Below are positions 36,538-48,900 of a stretch of 64,000 nucleotides of DNA, piece after piece. Numbering within the stretch: position 1 is the stretch's first letter; every line of letters starts with the position of its first letter. Position numbers and translations under genes: made by a program. Where the stretch lies: the NCBI RefSeq assembly GCF_963855985.1, contig NC_087105.1, positions 7,132,501 to 7,196,500 of the forward strand, written 5' to 3'. The notes under the pieces are model-generated. The model worked only from the letters and a program-made list of their open reading frames with translations, ran no database searches and was not told the origin of the DNA. The stretch is from Ostrinia nubilalis. Lineage: Eukaryota; Arthropoda; Insecta; Lepidoptera; Crambidae.

Positions 36538-39500
36538 TTATCTTTTACCATCGAGGCTGTCTAAAGCTACTTCAGAATCAGAATACTTGTCATCGTCGAC
36601 TCTATTCAGATATTCTGATAGGTCACCATTGAAAGTTTCAGCGGTATCATTTATGGACACCTTTCGCGATCTGTTTGGACTGTTGTAATGGTAAGACTTG
36701 CTCTTTGAGCTTCGTTTCTTGTTTGTTTTCCTCGGAGACAGCTGCAACATTTCCGAAGGTAGATAATGAGGTCTGGGAGCATAATACCTCTCGAAAAGCA
36801 TTGGTTGCTGCTGAACTCTTCCGTACATCAGTTCCATTTCATGAAGAAATTCTTCACGTCTCATTTTCTCTTCGTCTCTTCGCGTTTGCAGACGCATGGC
36901 GATGTCTTCTTCGTGGCTGTTAAGTAAATATTTAATTCGTTTTATTTATTTATAGTAATTAGCTAACTTCATTCATTTTCCTGTGTTGTGTGATGATAAT
37001 ATGACCGACTTAACGTGTTTATAGTTATTTATATTTTATGCTAATTCAGCAATGTTTACTCACACGTACTATAAGTAAATCTAATCAACATAATACTTAA
37101 GTGAGTAATAATTTATCATAATTACGTAGGTAATTGTAACACACGACAAAAGAGAAATGCAACTATTAATAACATAAACGACAAAATTAAATACTAACTT
37201 GTTCTTTACAAGATGCCAGGCTGGCTTAGACCTCAGCAGGCGGTCTCGGTGTCGCATTTCCATCCTCCGGCGTTGATCAGCCAGGCGTCTAGCCGACTCC
37301 ATCTCAAACTTTCTCCTGACGGCTTCGGCCCTCAAGAGTGCCGCCAGGTTGGACCTCCCAGAGGCCGCAGCCCGGAGGTCCAGCGCTGAATAGGCCCTAG
37401 CACCAACGATACCAGCAGCGGCGCTGTCCCCAACGCTTTCTGTGCATTTGCTCTCTTGATACACCTTGTTTGCGACTTCCTGCATCTAAAGTGCAAATGA
37501 ATTCACATAAAGTTGGAGATTTTATGACATGAATTTTAATGCTCCATAATATAATCCCCTTTTTTACTGTAGCACACTTTTTACGGTTATTTTTGTTGTC
37601 TGGCTTTAGAGAGATGTCTAGACAATTTATTATTATGTTAATTGGAGATTTATTTTGCTTATGTTTCACTATGTTATTCTTATACGTAGGTACACTGCAA
37701 CTAAGTGCCGAAGTTTTTATTTAGCAAAATCAACTGTGCGAAAGTTAAACAAAAATTCTTAAAAGTAGGTATTTACTTTCTTAGAAGCTCTATCAGCTGT
37801 AGTAAACCGGAACGGCTGAGGGCTGGTAGTGATCAGGCCCTCTTTAACGCACTTCTCCTTCCACCTGCACTTCATGAGACTCGAGGGCCTCCTGTCTCGG
37901 GAGGTCGAGGAGGGCACGGCAGGAGTAACACTTTATAAACTTACTTTATTAGCGGCTCTACAGCTGTAGTGAAGCGGACGGCTGAGGGCTGGTAGTGATC
38001 AGGTCCTGTTTAGCGCACTTCTCCTTTGCACTTCATGGGACTCGAGGGCCTCCTGTCTGAGGAGGTCGAGGAGGGCACGGCAGGAGTAAAACTTTATAAA
38101 CTTACTTTCTTAGCGGCTCTATCAGCTGTAGTGAACCGGAACGGCTTAAGACTGGTAGTGATCAGATCCTCCTTAGCACACTTCTCCTTCCTCCTGCACT
38201 TCATGGGACTCGAGGGCCTCCTGTCTCAGGAGGTCGAGGAGACTTGGCAGAAGTAACAAACATTCTTAGACTTACTTTCTTAGCAGCTCTATTAGCTGTA
38301 GTGAACCGGAACGGCTGAGGGCTGGTAGTAGTGGTAGGTATCAGGTCCTCTTTAGCGCACTTCTCCTTCCTCCTGCACTTCATGGGACTCTAGGGCCTCC
38401 TGTCTCAGGAGGTCGAGGAGGGCACGGCAGGAGTAACACTTTATAAACTTACTTTCTTAGCGGCTCTATCAGCTGTAGTAAACCGGAACGATTGAGGGCT
38501 CGTAGTGATCAGATCCTCTCCTTAGCACACTTTCCTTCCTCCTGCACTTAATGGGACTCGAGAGCCTCCTGTCTGAGGAGGTGGAAGAAACTTGGCAGAA
38601 GGTTACTTCTGCCACAAATTCGTAAACTTACTTTCTTAGCGGCTCTATCAGCTGTAGTGAACCGGAACGGTTGAGGGCTCGTAGTGATCAGATCCTCCTT
38701 AGCGCACTTCTCCTTCCTCCTGCACTTCATGGGACTCGAAGGCCTCCTGTCTGAGGAGGTGGAGGAGGGCACGGCAGGTGACGGGTCGATCGGGAGGTCG
38801 CTGTGAGCGGCAGGCGTGGACAGCCGGCTGCGGTCTCTAGCTGCCATCGTGCCGGGGTAGTTGGAAGCGCGGAGCATCTCTTCAGCTCTGATTCGGCGGT
38901 TCATTGATCTAAATCGAATAAAATAAAATATTGTCACAAACTGATTTAAGGTAATCATTAGTTAAGGTAACATAACCTAGTTCCTTAAGTTAAAAGTTCC
39001 AACAAAAATATTTTTTCGTGACAAAAAAGTTTATACCTATTACCTAACACAAAACCTTACACTGTACACGACACTCAAAGCTCGATATGTATAAAGAAAG
39101 ACGTAGTCTTACCTAATCCGTAGATTCAAGTTTGTGATAGGTTGAATTTTAATTTCGACAAGGCTGCAGCCTTGAAACTCTTCTTGAGGACCTCCCTAGC
39201 TAAGCAAGGTACCTATTATAGATTTATTTATACTTGAGTGTCTTTTAGTTTTTAGATCTATTTATAAAGCAGGATATTGATTATATCATCTCACTGTGAC
39301 GACGTGAACTTGCCTATTATCAAAATCACGGTTCTACGAAATCGACTAGTAACGAATCTATACTTAGATATCAACCACAACATCGATTGGAATTTAGACA
39401 GTAATATAAAAATAGGTATAGGTAGGTACCCTACAAATGAGTTGTTTGACGACGAAATAAACTTACCTAAAAAACTCGTCTTCTTTGACTTTATCGTAAA

Positions 39501-42500
39501 AATAATTGGAGAATAAATTCTTCGGCACCGGCCTTGCTCGGAACCTTTTCTTCTTCTTGCCTTTAGGTAAGGCATGGATGGCCCTGTCGCACATTCCAGG
39601 GAGACCCTTCTCTTCCCTCTTGGTGAAGCTGAACGGTTTCATCTGAGCTCGTAGTTCCGCCTCGCTGTTGATCTTTGTGATCGCTCGTCTACGAAATATT
39701 AAGATTAGGGTTTGCTCCCGGGAAATCCCGGTACTCATTTTTCCCGGGAATTCCCGATAATCTAATCCTTTATCTAGTTCCGGTACTGACGATGCAATTC
39801 CCGAGACTTTCGGTACTTTCGGGACTTCAATAATTTATTTTTGAATAACAATTTTTTGACTAGATGCCATCATCTTTTTACGTACCTACACACTATCAAC
39901 AAATGAAAAAATATTAATGTTCCTAATTCATTACTATCCTTTTAAGACTGATTGTATTATCTGATTGTACTTAGGTACTACTTATTATTTCTTATAATAG
40001 CGTGTTTTTTTTATAAACCTAATTTAGTTAATTTATGTTTTGTCCCTAACTCTTGTCGCTGCCAGTATTTGACATCGATAGAAAGTGAGAAAACATTTTA
40101 ACCAAAATAAATAGGTTGATTAAACGATTGTTGCTTTTTATGAATATGGCGGTTATGATTTTTAATGGGCATTTATAACTAGTATAGTACAATAGTAACT
40201 GTTTTGACAGATTTATTATAAAGGTAACAGACCAATTGAACTGAACAGAAAAAGTTTAATATTTTTGTTAACCTATTCACATTTTTATTAAAATTACGTA
40301 CAAATTAGGTAATTTGTTTTAATAACCATTCCCAAGTAACATTTTACTCCATTTAAGAGTTCAATAGTCGTTCACATGTACTCCACAAGCTGTGTATGTC
40401 AGCTGTATACGAGCTGTATAGCTTGCTATAATGCTTTTATAGAACCAGTTTGGGCACAAATTAGACAGCTTTAAGTTCACTATGGCTGTACATTAGCAGT
40501 ATAATAGCATTATAATAGCAGTTTAAGTAGTAACATCGTACTTAAGGCTGACTTACGGCACTATATGGGACGCAGTGTGAACCATACAACGTACGTGAGG
40601 ACAATAAAGAGTAACAAGTGGCTAAATGCACAGCTTTCAAAGTTATAAAGTCCGACAAAAGTACTCCAATGCTACCTAAAGTTCACGTGTGTCTTAAATT
40701 ATTTCCACATTTTAATATTAGTTTGGTATTTGTACGTGAGTGCCAAGAGGGAAACAACTCGGGCGGATAATCATTTATGCAAATAATAACACGGGTTTTA
40801 AATACTTAATAATGTTAATGCCATTGGGAATGCAACTTTATCGTGAAATGTATACATATTTACAGCTAAAATATTTACGCGCCTCTGTAAAAACGTGATA
40901 TTCATTTTAAAATATTTAAAACTGGCTGAGAGGAAATCTACAATTTTCAGTTTTTGATATTGGATTGGCATTATAATTATATTACGGTAATTAATTATAA
41001 CATGAAACCAAAACTCAATCGCTCTATCTGCGAATTTTGTGATAAATCTGCATTAATTTTGGAGATTTATTTGGTAAATATTTTAGGTTATGTAGAACAA
41101 AATGGTGGAAATGAAATACGGCTATGTGAACTGTTATAACTCCAATTTAATGCGGTGAGCGTATATTAGGTTCACATGTGTTCTGTTAGAATGCTGTTAT
41201 CTATATGAAGTTCCACATTTGTACCACTACAGCGCTAATGTCTATAAATTTATTCTAATGTGAACTTATGTACAACTTTAAGATGTACCTAGTTCAGGTC
41301 AATTGTGTATCTTTAATTCTTTCAAATACTGAAATTTTAGAGATCCGCAATAAAAAATATTAATGTCCGTTAAATCGCCTAGCCCAGGTACTAATAGTCA
41401 AGTACGAATACCTAAAGCATCAGACGGTAGTGTTCCCGGTTTAAATTCGTTTATTATGCTTGACAATTTATTCAAAGCGGAATGAGGAATATGATTTTCA
41501 ATAGCCCATGTTCTTATTTTTTTTTTGCGAAAGGTTAAATAATTGTCCAAATCAAAATGGTATTCACTATCACAAGAACTGCAATCATCACACTCTGATA
41601 TCTGGTATATTTTGAAGGGAAATTTCAGGTTCAGGCATAATATTTTCCTCTGCATCATGTACAGAACCACCATGAACAACTAAAAACAGGCTTGGGGAAA
41701 TGTGTAATAGAATATCACATTCACATTCGTGTTCAGCTTAAAGCAAATAAGAGTAGTACTTGTGGACAAATAAACTGCTATTCATGTTAATGGACAACAC
41801 ATATAGTCCTTTTAACAGCCTACAGTGTACATGCGAACCATTGAAACACTTTTGTACAGATAGTAAAAAAAGGTTATTTTAATTATCACAAACAAGTCCT
41901 ACTACAGCTACTAGCTGTATAACAGTCTAAAACAAGTAAACATAACAGCCTTTGGCTTTATAAATGACCACGTGTGTTCTATTAAAATGCTAGCTCTATA
42001 ACATCGTACAAGTAGGCCGTTAAACAGCGGTTGCCGTATCTCTACCCTCCTATAATGCTCTTAGTCAGATGGCTGACTAAAGGATAGTTGTTAGAGTATT
42101 ATAACACCAACAATCGTATAAAAGTATAACTCTACACTAGTCTACACTCCTATAAGTCCCTTAGACAGGTATAGGTGTAATTAATTGCAATAATACAGCT
42201 TATACATCACGAGTGAACTGTACTCATGCTTTAAGTACACATTGGAACTAAATGTGAACTCTTAAATGGAGTAAAATGTTACTTGGGATTCACGTGGGTA
42301 CCGAAATTCCCGAATTTCCCGGTTTTCCCGGTACTGGCTTAGACCTGGTACCGGTAATTCAGTAACACTCCTTAGTACCGGGACTTGCAACCCCTAATTA
42401 AGATGATTTTGAAAGTGCTACGAAATCGTAGAAAGATGTATGCTCGTACTACAGAATGTAGTGAAATCCTATTGATTATTTTTTTTGTGTGTAAGCAAAC

Positions 42501-45122
42501 TACTATGTAAAGTCTATTTAGCCAAGTTTTAATCAACATCCTGTATTTTGGCACGTTATTTTGCAACCTTTTAAACTAATACCGTATTTAATCAGAATAC
42601 TTTTACAAATTGTTGTAAAAGTCAACAACCTACTCAACAAATAATTCTAATCGCTTGCTGAATAAACTCAAATAAAAAATCAAGCTCAAATAAAATGTGA
42701 ATGAAAAGCATACAGGGTGTGCTGGTGTCGAGAATGTAAACCTCATAGCCTGGTCTTCCAGAATCTTATCATATAAAGGGATCCGAGATTCAATAGGGAC
42801 TGGGTTGGCGCGGAACTGCTTCCTCTGGCATTTTTGGTGAAGCATGTCCTCAGAAAAAGATTTGCGCAGACTACGCAATTCGTGTACTATGCGGTCTTCT
42901 TCGTCCCTAGGAAATTATGAGATAAGTTAGAAAGAAAGCTACACGCTATTAGTAGTACTTAACAGTCTCTATAAATTAAACTAGTTTACAAAAAAAAAGT
43001 TTTTCTTATGCCCAAAGATAATTCATATTGGATGCGTTTTCTACCAGCCTCCTTATTACAAAAATATATTTCTCATAATTATATCACGTCAAGTTTTTGA
43101 GATATCCACATCACGCTATTAGTAGTACTTAACAGTCTCTATAAATTAAACTAGTTTACAAAAAAAAAGTTTTTCTTATACCCAAAGATAATTCATATTG
43201 GATGCGTTTTCTACCAGCCTCCTTATTACAAAAATATATTTCTCATAATTATATCAGGTCAAGTTTTTGAGATATCCACATTAACCTAAGTAAGCTGTCT
43301 TGTTAGCCGTGTCGGAGTTTCTACTTTATTTTAATTGCGTTTAAGTATTATTTTAACATTTTAACTTGTTTTAAAATGTCACCAAGGCAGTGTAAATTAA
43401 GCTCAAATAACTTTTGCTAAGTTTGTGGTCAAATTATATTGTCAAAAAAGAAGAGAACAATCACTGAGGCCGTAAAACGGGCCTATTTCTATTACTTTCA
43501 AGTCTCGGTAACAAGCCTGATAAAAAACTGCAGGAAAAAGAAAATTAAATCAAGAAAACCTCAATGTTATGGAGAGAACCAACAAATCACGCTAATGACT
43601 GTTACTTCTGCCTCACTGAAAATACAGGTTTTAACAACAAAAACAAGAACATACAATATCCTGATGTTGCATCAGTCACAAAACCTGTGCTCAGTCTGAA
43701 GGAGTTCTTTATCCGTCATTACCCAGCAATTCCAATAAGGGAAATATGCTTGGTATTAGTTTAAAGCAGTAGTAAAAAGTTTCCTGGGAAACTATAATAT
43801 TTCTGAGAATTATGCAGAAATTGTTTCCAAATTATTGAGGAATTACCAAAGAATGGGTGTGAATAAGTCGTTAAAAATTTATTTTTTACATTCGCACCTG
43901 GATTTTTTTCCTGAGAACCTGGGAAGCGTGAGTGTTGAGCATGGCGAAAGTTTTCACCGGGATTTGAAGATTTTTGAGGAAAGATACCAAGGAATTTGGG
44001 ATAAAAATATGTTAGCGGATTGCTGTTGGTCTATAATAAAGGAAACTGATACTAATCAGTATAAAAGAAGGAGTAACACGACTCATTTTTTATTGTTTTT
44101 AGAGATAAATGTATAAAAATGATAAAAATTAATATAATCAATATTTACAAAATTAGACGTCCTAAATTTTTTCTAAGTTCAGTTTTTAAGTAAGGGTTAA
44201 TAACTCTACCGATACATATCAGTTTCATCTCTGGGTAAAAAACCTTGTAAACTAGTGATAAGCAAAAAATTACATACCTCTCGGTCATTTTGAACGGTTT
44301 AGGGATAGTGATGTTTTTCCTCCGCACCGGTGAAGATGCACGTCTCGATCTCAAAGGACTTGACGGCATACTTTGAGTTTTGAATTCATCGTCCATGCTC
44401 ACAGGACTATACTTTTTTCCATCAAAAAACTGATCAAACTTGTGGTCAACGACTTCATTTCTCTCCAAAGTCGCATCATTCCACGTTATGGAACATGCTG
44501 AATGATTTCGCTTTTGTCTTTCTGCTTGAGGCCTTTCCTTCATCGAACTACCTTTTATCGAAGTCACTTTTATATCTTCTAGCATACTCTTTTCTAAGTC
44601 CTTAATCGTGGTTTTTTTAGTACTCTTTTTCATGCTGCTTGTTGTTGCAGACACAGTTTTCGTAGTATCCTTTTTTTCACCGCAATAATGGTGTCGTAAG
44701 TTGGAATTTATTTTTGATTTGGTTTTCTTGCTGGTCACAGCAGGTGGTAGGAAGCAAGTATCCTCAGTTTTGGCGAAAATATCTTCTGTAATTTTATTAT
44801 CAAAACCGTTATCATCAATGTGATCGACAGCTTCGTTGAGCATCTTCTTCTTTTTCTCCCGTAAAGATCGGAGAGTGAAATAAAATTCTTCCTCTGGTAA
44901 GTGATTAATATCGTTATAGTCTGGTATGCTTCGGTAAAAGTCTTTAAGTTTCTCGGCGTCCACGTCGGGACTACCGGAGCACATCGTTGAAGGGGAGTTT
45001 ATAGAACATTGATCAAGCACTGGTTTATTCTTACGTTCGTATGCAGTTTTCGGCATTTTACTTATCGGGTCAACAGGCAATCTGAGGCACGAGTTTTTGA
45101 AAACACTACACCGATGCGTCAT
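36538..45122 (-). CDS. FAM161-family centriole/cilium protein
   Basis: Six minus-strand exons: 45122-44278, 42906-42742, 39688-39467, 38908-38632, 37485-37199, 36916-36538; phases close, about 724 residues. After a Lys/Ser-rich N-terminal 270 residues come the FAM161 (UPF0564) hallmarks: IPKPFKMTERDEE, FRANPVPIESRIPLYDKI, MKPFSFTKREEKG, a second FRARPVPKNLF, then a basic, helical region (RRKFEMESARRLADQRRRME) and GRVQQQPMLFER. Vertebrate FAM161A/B bind microtubules and line the inner centriole and connecting cilium, so a role in sperm or sensory cilia is expected here. Introns hold a transposon-derived pseudogene, nested hAT elements and a tandem array copied from exon 4. The exon 5 donor (GTTAGT) was chosen because it alone keeps phase. 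Confidence 0.85.
37771..38631 (-). repeat. Tandem array of partial FAM161 exon-4 copies
   Basis: Five extra units of about 160-180 bases lie between true exon 4 and exon 5, with starts near 37771, 37940, 38101, 38271 and 38448. Each copies the 3' half of exon 4 (from about PAVPSST to RAAKK), its GTAAGT-type donor and a little intron. At least the first, third and fourth units stay open through MKCRxKEKC to RAxKK; others carry small deletions. Each contains CAG before GAGGCCC, which would be a phase-2 acceptor like that of exon 4 itself. Confidence 0.85.
39706..42396. mobile_element. hAT element with 8-bp target duplication (interrupted)
   Basis: Ends TAGGG and CCCTA are flanked by identical ATTAAGAT (39698-39705 and 42397-42404), the 8-bp duplication typical of hAT elements. 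Both ends are rich in CCCGGTACT/CCCGGGA motifs. Removing the inner element (40331-42287) leaves about 730 bases with no coding frame, so it is non-autonomous. It lies in the second intron of FAM161. Confidence 0.85.
40331..42287. mobile_element. 1.96-kb TIR element nested in the hAT element
   Basis: Perfect 33-base inverted ends beginning CCCAAGTAACATTTTACTCC, flanked by ATT on both sides (40328-40330, 42288-42290), a candidate 3-bp duplication. Subterminal parts are dense in AGCTGTATA/TATAACAGC-like motifs. The minus strand at 41679-41398 encodes a peptide with KKIRTWAIENHIPHSALNKL and PGTLPSDALGIRT, similar to the N-terminal block of an uncharacterised ORF common in insect DNA transposons. 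Superfamily not assigned. Confidence 0.8.
42942..43281. repeat. 170-bp tandem duplication
   Basis: 42942-43111 and 43112-43281 differ at only a couple of positions, so the duplication is recent. It lies in the first FAM161 intron, between exon 2 and the transposon-derived pseudogene. Confidence 0.9.
43379..44080 (+). pseudogene. Transposon-derived ORF remnant
   Basis: Broken plus-strand frames encode KKKRTITEAVKRAYFYYF, then WREPTNHANDCYFCLTENTG and, after frame shifts, MGVNKSLKIYFLHSHLDFFP and KNMLADCCWSI. I recognise the series (YYF..., W(R)EP.NH..DCYFC, SLK..FLHSHLDFFP, HGE.FH, MLADYCW) as a much-repeated arthropod ORF of probable transposon origin. Stops and shifts show it is dead. It lies in the first intron of FAM161 on the opposite strand. 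Confidence 0.7.
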
Positions 45123-45955
45123 TCCTAACCGTTGGTAACGACATTATAACGGCGCTGGCCTAACGAGTGTTAAATATTACATTAACTTAAACTTAGGCTT
45201 TAATTTGCCTACTGTTTGTGTTCGATCGAGTTGCCATAGAAACTCCGACCGGGTGGTTTTATGCGCAAGGCAGAGCAGGGCGGGAAATTTGGAAATATAG
45301 TCGATACAAGTTGGAAAAAAAATGGAGTTTAATTTCATTTAAGTTGCACTTACAGTAAAAAAGAAATTATAGATGTTATATTACCTTAACGTATTGGAAT
45401 GTCCTGTAAGTCTTAATTTATACATGGGATGAGCTATTCTCTAATAACTTTAAGGTCATTAAAATGTATCTTGTTTAAAAACTCGATTGACTCGAACTTC
45501 GACACGGCAAACTTGTTTCAAAACTTTTTAATTTTCGTTCAGATTCCCGGAAAAGCTTAGTTAGTTTTTTTTTCCGTTACGGATTCGTGCGGTCTGTGTC
45601 AAGTGCCAGTATCAAGTAAATGAACATGAGATATTCATGATTTATTTTACAGAAATAAATAAAATAACAATAATTGTAATTTTTTTTATGACAAAAGGGA
45701 CTAAACTCAAAAACTCAAACGAATCAAATGTTTTTTTTTCAGTTGACTAGACTAGAGATTTATAGTTGCCTTTGCTGCTGTTGTCTACTGCCTAATTAAA
45801 AAACATAAGTCATTGTCAATGTCAGTAAATGTCAACAACAGCTGATGGAAAAAAATATTTCTCTAACCAAAACAATTTAAACGATAGCCCTTGTTGTTAT
45901 TATAATAACAAGAGGATAGTTCTGCGAAATTACCTATCAACAGGTAACTTTAGCA
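45123..45955. promoter_or_regulatory. Shared divergent promoter region of FAM161 and COQ6
   Basis: The two start codons face away from each other across 833 bases, so both promoters must fit here unless 5' UTR introns exist. The part near FAM161 (45120-45300) is less AT-rich than the rest. No TATA box convinces me. An open frame at 45829-46050 overlaps COQ6 exon 1 in another frame and is considered spurious. Confidence 0.5.
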
Positions 45956-48900
45956 ATGTTGTTACGGAACAGTGTACATCGGCTTTTTGCCGCAACTTTG
46001 AAGGATACAAGAACCGCTACTGCTTGCCGTTCGTTGAGTTCTATCAATGAGGACAACGTGAGAGAAAAGTACGATGTCATCATCGCTGGTGGTGGAATGG
46101 TGGGATGCACCTTAGCCTGCGCTATGGGTAAGCATCAAGCACTCAATATAGGTCTTTAGTATCCTTGGTCTGAGGTATTTAGGTACTCTAATCGGCGCAT
46201 CTAAAAGTGAATTATTTGCTTATTTCATAAGAAAAACTGTTTGCCTTATATGTAGTGTTGATGGTGCTTACAGGCTTTATTACAATAGTGAATGATTTGA
46301 GTCAGAAGTACACAATAACTTGATATTTATCTTTTACTCCATACAGGTAAAAACTCTCTTCTATCCAATTTGAAAGTGCTCCTATTGGAAGGAAGCCCCA
46401 TGCAAAAGTTTGAACTGAAGCCTGAATACAGTAATAGAGTTGTAGCGCTGAACCAAAATACAAAGAGCTTGATGAACTCTCTTAAGATTTGGAGGCATGT
46501 GGAAAAAGCTCGGCTACAACCTGTCCGGCACATGCAAGTTAGTATTACTTATTAACACATTTTAACCCATCAATCCCTAAGTGATCGCATAATATGATTG
46601 TGTAACAATTTATTATCTATTGTGTCTCGATTCATGAGGCTTGAAGGGGTAAAATATTCTTCTATTTATGGTCACGATTCAGAGGCAAGACCTATCTTTT
46701 TAACCTTGGTAATAAATACTCATCATCTGTTTTCCTTGTAGCTTTTCAATACAACAAACACATTTTCTTATTTCAGGTTTGGGATGCTTGCTCCGATGCC
46801 CTGATATCTTTTGACAGTGCGGACATGTCTGATGATGATCTAGCATACATTGTTGAAAATGATCTGCTCTTGCACGCAGTGAATACTGAACTTATGGCAT
46901 CAGATATTAGAAATGTCAAAATTGTTTACGGAGCTAAGATAGCAGATTACCAATTGGCTAAGAGCACAAAGGAGGCATCTACTCAGAACTTGGTGAAAAT
47001 GAGCAACGGAGATGTTTACGCCTGTGATTTATTGGTGAGTACTGAATGAAACACTGATTCATATTTAATCACTCAAAGATATAATGGTTCTCTAAATATA
47101 GAACAAAAGTCAGCAGAACAGTCCTTAAAGTCAACATTTTTAATACATGATATTATAAACATTAATAAACAATATAATACACCCTGTATAAACTTTTATA
47201 AGACAACATCATCAAGGTGGCTGGCTATCGCCTAATTTGGACTCAATTAGCTTCAATCTTGCTTCAGTAGTTTCTGTTAACTTTGAAATTTTCTTTGACA
47301 GCTCCATTAGTTGGGTTTTAATGTCAACCATGCATATTTCTTGTATTCCACTTATTGTCAATGAAACTGGTCTGTTTCTGTTCTCCAAGGAGCTGGATGT
47401 AGTCCTCTTTCTTCTTTCAACTTGCTGTCCTTCAGATGAGAATCTGTCATAAAGATAACTCTTCCTCTTAACTATCTGTGGTGTGTCCACCTCACTATCG
47501 TCTTTTTCCTTCTTCACTATACATTTGTAGTTGTTATTTTTTCTTATACTTCGTTTTGTATCTTTTCGACTTGCAACCATTTTGTATATTGATGCTATTA
47601 GATCTTTTGGTATCTGAAAAGATAATGTCATTATAATAAATCTTGTATCTTGTTTAAAGAAACTATAGTGTAACATCTAGCTTTTATGTCCAGCTTTCCC
47701 TAAAAATGTAAAAAAATGGCTCTAAAGCATTATTTTCTTGCCTTATCAGTAGTTTATTGCACTCAGAAAGTACAATTGACGTCTTAATGCCACTGGAAGG
47801 CCTTTCAGCGTTCTCTCCCAGTTAACCTTGAGTTTATAACTAAAATCATTACATCCTAAACTTTTTTAATTGAGAAAAACAGTTTATTCATACATCCATA
47901 TCTTACCCTATTCTCTCTGGGGTCATTAGGCCTTATGTTGAGTGTCCGTGTCTGCGTGGCTGTGAGTAGGGCTCCCCACCGGAGCACCGATATCAGCTGC
48001 CTCGGCGCACATGATAGCAAAGAGCTAAACAGCATACTCTCAAGGTGGGCTACCAACTGTGTCTGTCGGACTAGTCTGTCTAGGCCTGCGCTCTCTTGTA
48101 ATGCCTGTGAAATAGGTGATAAATATTTTACTTAAAATATTTGACCCATTGTAACTATCAAGAAATAGTGGTATAAAAATATGCTATGCAAGGACGATGC
48201 TTAGAGCGAAGCGAACATGGGCCATAACATGTCCATTTCCATGGCCAATCTCTCTTGTCATATCTTTGATTTATCGCGCTATATGTCGCGCATGCGTGAA
48301 TATCTAATTAGTTTCACATACCTGAATATCACTAACTGCTAAACCAACCAGTAGATTCGTTAAAATTACTGTGACAAGCAGTACAAATATCAAGAAAATT
48401 CCATGAGCTGTCAAGGGATACTGTATTTGTGAGTTGGTGCAGTTGTTGTAGAATATGTCTTCGTACTCCAGTTCACCGGACATCATCATGACTGTCTTTA
48501 CTAAACCAGCGGGCAAGTGAAATGCTGGGTAGTTGCTGAAAAGCACGCTGAACGCCAGACCAAAGGCAATCAGAAGACAGCTGTAGGCTAATAGAAATGT
48601 CGCGAAATTCACCGTTACTGTAAAAAAGATAGTGATCAACCTCTTGTCTAAATACTCAGACAAATTTATAAAGAAAGCATCAATCGCATTGCATACCAGT
48701 TGTAAACATTTGTACGTAAAGGCCAAATGTCGGAAATCTTCCAATTATCATCATTAATTCAAGCCAGCAGAAGAATATAGTAATCGCCGCAACGTCATGT
48801 TGCCAGTTTGAAGTGTTATTTTTCAAAACTACTCCATTCTCGACATCCCAAGGTATCTGAAACATTAAACAGCTTTTAAATGTTGAGTTTGGCGTGATAT

